Below are positions 63,098 through 64,000 of a stretch of DNA of 64,000 nt, in pieces. Source of the DNA: an uncultured Alphaproteobacteria bacterium. GTDB taxonomy: Bacteria > Pseudomonadota > Alphaproteobacteria > Caulobacterales > Caulobacteraceae. A program made the position numbers and the translations under genes. The stretch lies in the NCBI GenBank assembly GCA_903860975.1, contig CAIOSI010000021.1, forward strand, positions 185,311 through 249,310, read 5' to 3'. A model generated the notes under the pieces. That model had not been told where the DNA came from and ran no database searches. It was given only the letters and a program-made list of their open reading frames with translations. Each line of letters begins with the position of its first letter. Within the stretch, counting starts at the first letter, position 1.

Positions 63098-63578
63098 TGA
63101 TTTTCTTTCCCTTGAGCTGAGCCAGCATTCGGATGGCGGCGGCATTTTTGTGTTTACGACTTCAGGCCGTAGACTTGTTATTGGTCGACATTTTGAAAGC
63201 AATCCCGCGGCGTGGCGAAATCAGATTTCTTCAAGCCAGCTACGTTGAATTAAAATGCAGCGAACTAGACCGCCCATATTTCTTTTGTCGACTTGGCGAC
63301 TGGAAAATCCTGACAGACAGATTTCAAATTTGCGCCTTTTGCACATTTTCAGTTCCAATCGCTTTGGAATGATTGAACGAATTTTTTCGTCTCGTCAAGC
63401 AAGTCACCCCTCAAAATTCGGGCGGCGGTGCCCAACCCCGCTGGCGGATAGCCTCGAGGCATCTTCGAATGATGTCCGCGAGAAAGAGCTTGCCAAATGT
63501 CAGTACTGTTATGCAAGTTTATTTTGGCAAGAGCGATCCGGTCGATGTGGCGGCGCCAGCCAAGGGAGGCCAAGGTCC
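63098..63578. other. Divergent regulatory region, TonB receptor / SnoaL-like gene 3
   Basis: 481 nt with relatively high A+T content (about 63230-63380) and no credible gene. Holds cluster element site 5 inverted at 63509-63518, a flanking inverted repeat TGCCAAA (63491-63497) / TTTGGCA (63523-63529), and the ribosome-binding site AAGGGAGG of the gene at 63579. Confidence 0.6.
63509..63518 (-). promoter_or_regulatory. Cluster element, site 5 (ACTTGCATAA, inverted)
   Basis: On the minus strand ACTTGCATAA is followed by CAGTACTGACATTTGG, sharing ACTTG-ATA and ACTGAC with site 3 and ACTTGCATA with site 4. On the plus strand it lies 60 nt upstream of the third SnoaL-like gene, inside the TGCCAAA/TTTGGCA inverted repeat. 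Confidence 0.5.
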
Positions 63579-63995
63579 ATGTCGGTGACGTTGTCGGATG
63601 AACAAAAGATCGCCGCGGGGCGCGAAATGGCCGAAGCCTGGCGGGCGCTTGACTGGCGCAAGGTGGCCGACATGTTCACGCCCGACGGGGTGCTCCATTC
63701 CATGATGGTCGACCCGATTGTCGGGCGCGAGGCGGTCTACAAGCGCGTCGCGGGCCTGGGCGACGGCCTGGAAACGATCACCCTGAACATCCACCACATG
63801 GGGGTCATCGATGGTCTGCTTTATATGGAGCGGACCGATGAGTTCGTCATCCGCGGCAAGGCCGGATCGGCACCGGTGGTGGGCGTCCTCGAGTTCGAAG
63901 GGCCGCTGATCAAGACCTGGCGCGAATACTACGACCGCGCCCACCTTCTAAAGGCGATGGGCTTGCTCGAGGACTTCGACAAGAAGACTCGATGA
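63579..63995 (+). CDS. SnoaL/limonene-epoxide-hydrolase-like protein 3
   Basis: 138 residues from MSVTLSDEQ, with AAGGGAGG 9 nt upstream; the frame extends upstream without family character. SnoaL/NTF2 fold (EAWRALDWRKVADMFTPDGV; WREYYDRAHLL). Unlike its two neighbours it has the Arg-x-Asp pair of limonene-epoxide hydrolase (MERTDEF) and the second Asp (EYYD), but not the Tyr-x-Asn pair (VLHSMMV). Possibly the catalytic member of the trio. Confidence 0.85.
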   Translation: MSVTLSDEQKIAAGREMAEAWRALDWRKVADMFTPDGVLHSMMVDPIVGREAVYKRVAGLGDGLETITLNIHHMGVIDGLLYMERTDEFVIRGKAGSAPVVGVLEFEGPLIKTWREYYDRAHLLKAMGLLEDFDKKTR

Positions 63996-64000
63996 GCGAG
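63992..64000 (+). CDS. Possible start of the next gene (partial)
   Basis: An ATG at 63992 overlaps the stop of the SnoaL-like gene in the ATGA arrangement seen repeatedly in this window and opens M-S-E at the window edge. Only the overlap pattern supports it. Confidence 0.25.

Noticed and set aside
63171..63195. A sixth copy of the cluster element (ACTTGTTATT near 63173)
   Set aside because: Matches only ACTTG and a distant GACATTT; it needs a 3-nt gap to align with site 5.

Overview
The window is a GC-rich, densely coded stretch of an alphaproteobacterial chromosome, most like Caulobacterales (Caulobacter/Phenylobacterium-type). Reasons: the argH - small lipoprotein - lysA block with ATGA overlaps, a divergent TlpA-like thioredoxin, a short XRE regulator of alphaproteobacterial type, a PEPxxWA-CTERM protein, and a dense run of TonB receptor, SDR, amidohydrolase, SnoaL-like and CoA-ligase genes. 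No rRNA, tRNA, CRISPR array, insertion sequence or prophage was recognised. The species assignment is inference.

Layout. 1-6.0 kb: housekeeping (lysine and arginine synthesis, periplasmic thioredoxin, XRE regulator, sugar epimerase). 6-9.2 kb: an exported protein of unknown function, a YeiH-type exporter and two gene-poor stretches. 9.2-13.4 kb: a TetR / glutathione transferase-like / metallo-beta-lactamase-fold operon, divergent from a haloalkane dehalogenase + DUF1330 pair, with a 39-bp near-perfect palindrome between them. 13.4-16.2 kb: an anchored sulfatase with its own lipoprotein formylglycine-generating enzyme. 16.5-28 kb: VOC-cupin fusion, exported amidohydrolase, class V aminotransferase, amino-acid permease, large M14 peptidase, glpK, DUF4239 protein and a proline-rich PEP-CTERM protein. 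28-32.6 kb: GMC oxidoreductase, cytochrome c, epoxide hydrolase and a broken TPR gene.

32.7-36 kb: a likely light-response module. A MerR-type regulator carrying all the cobalamin-photoreceptor signatures of CarH/LitR is divergent from folE2-DUF393-DUF3429 and followed by a SOUL-family protein. The intergenic region carries a 15-bp perfect palindrome and 11-bp-phased repeats that look like its operator. 36-40 kb: MDR oxidoreductase, carotenoid oxygenase and Rieske oxygenase. 40-48 kb: a glycoside block with a truncated MFS remnant, GH42 beta-galactosidase, TetR, hydrolase, aldo-keto reductase, PhyH dioxygenase and GPH symporter; a near-identical 22-bp element lies upstream of phyH and in front of the symporter.

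48-64 kb: a large catabolic cluster: two CoA ligases, a DapB-like dehydrogenase, two SDRs, a thiolase, DUF1295 and nitronate monooxygenase genes, a TonB receptor and three limonene-epoxide-hydrolase-like proteins. It contains two unusual tandem HxlR regulators, each with two winged-helix plus zinc-ribbon-like units. A recurring element (ACTTkyATAr) sits about 40 nt upstream of four of its genes and again, inverted, in the TonB/SnoaL intergenic region, suggesting one regulon. The substrate is not evident; uptake through the TonB receptor, CoA activation and thiolytic cleavage fit a cyclic or terpenoid-like acid.
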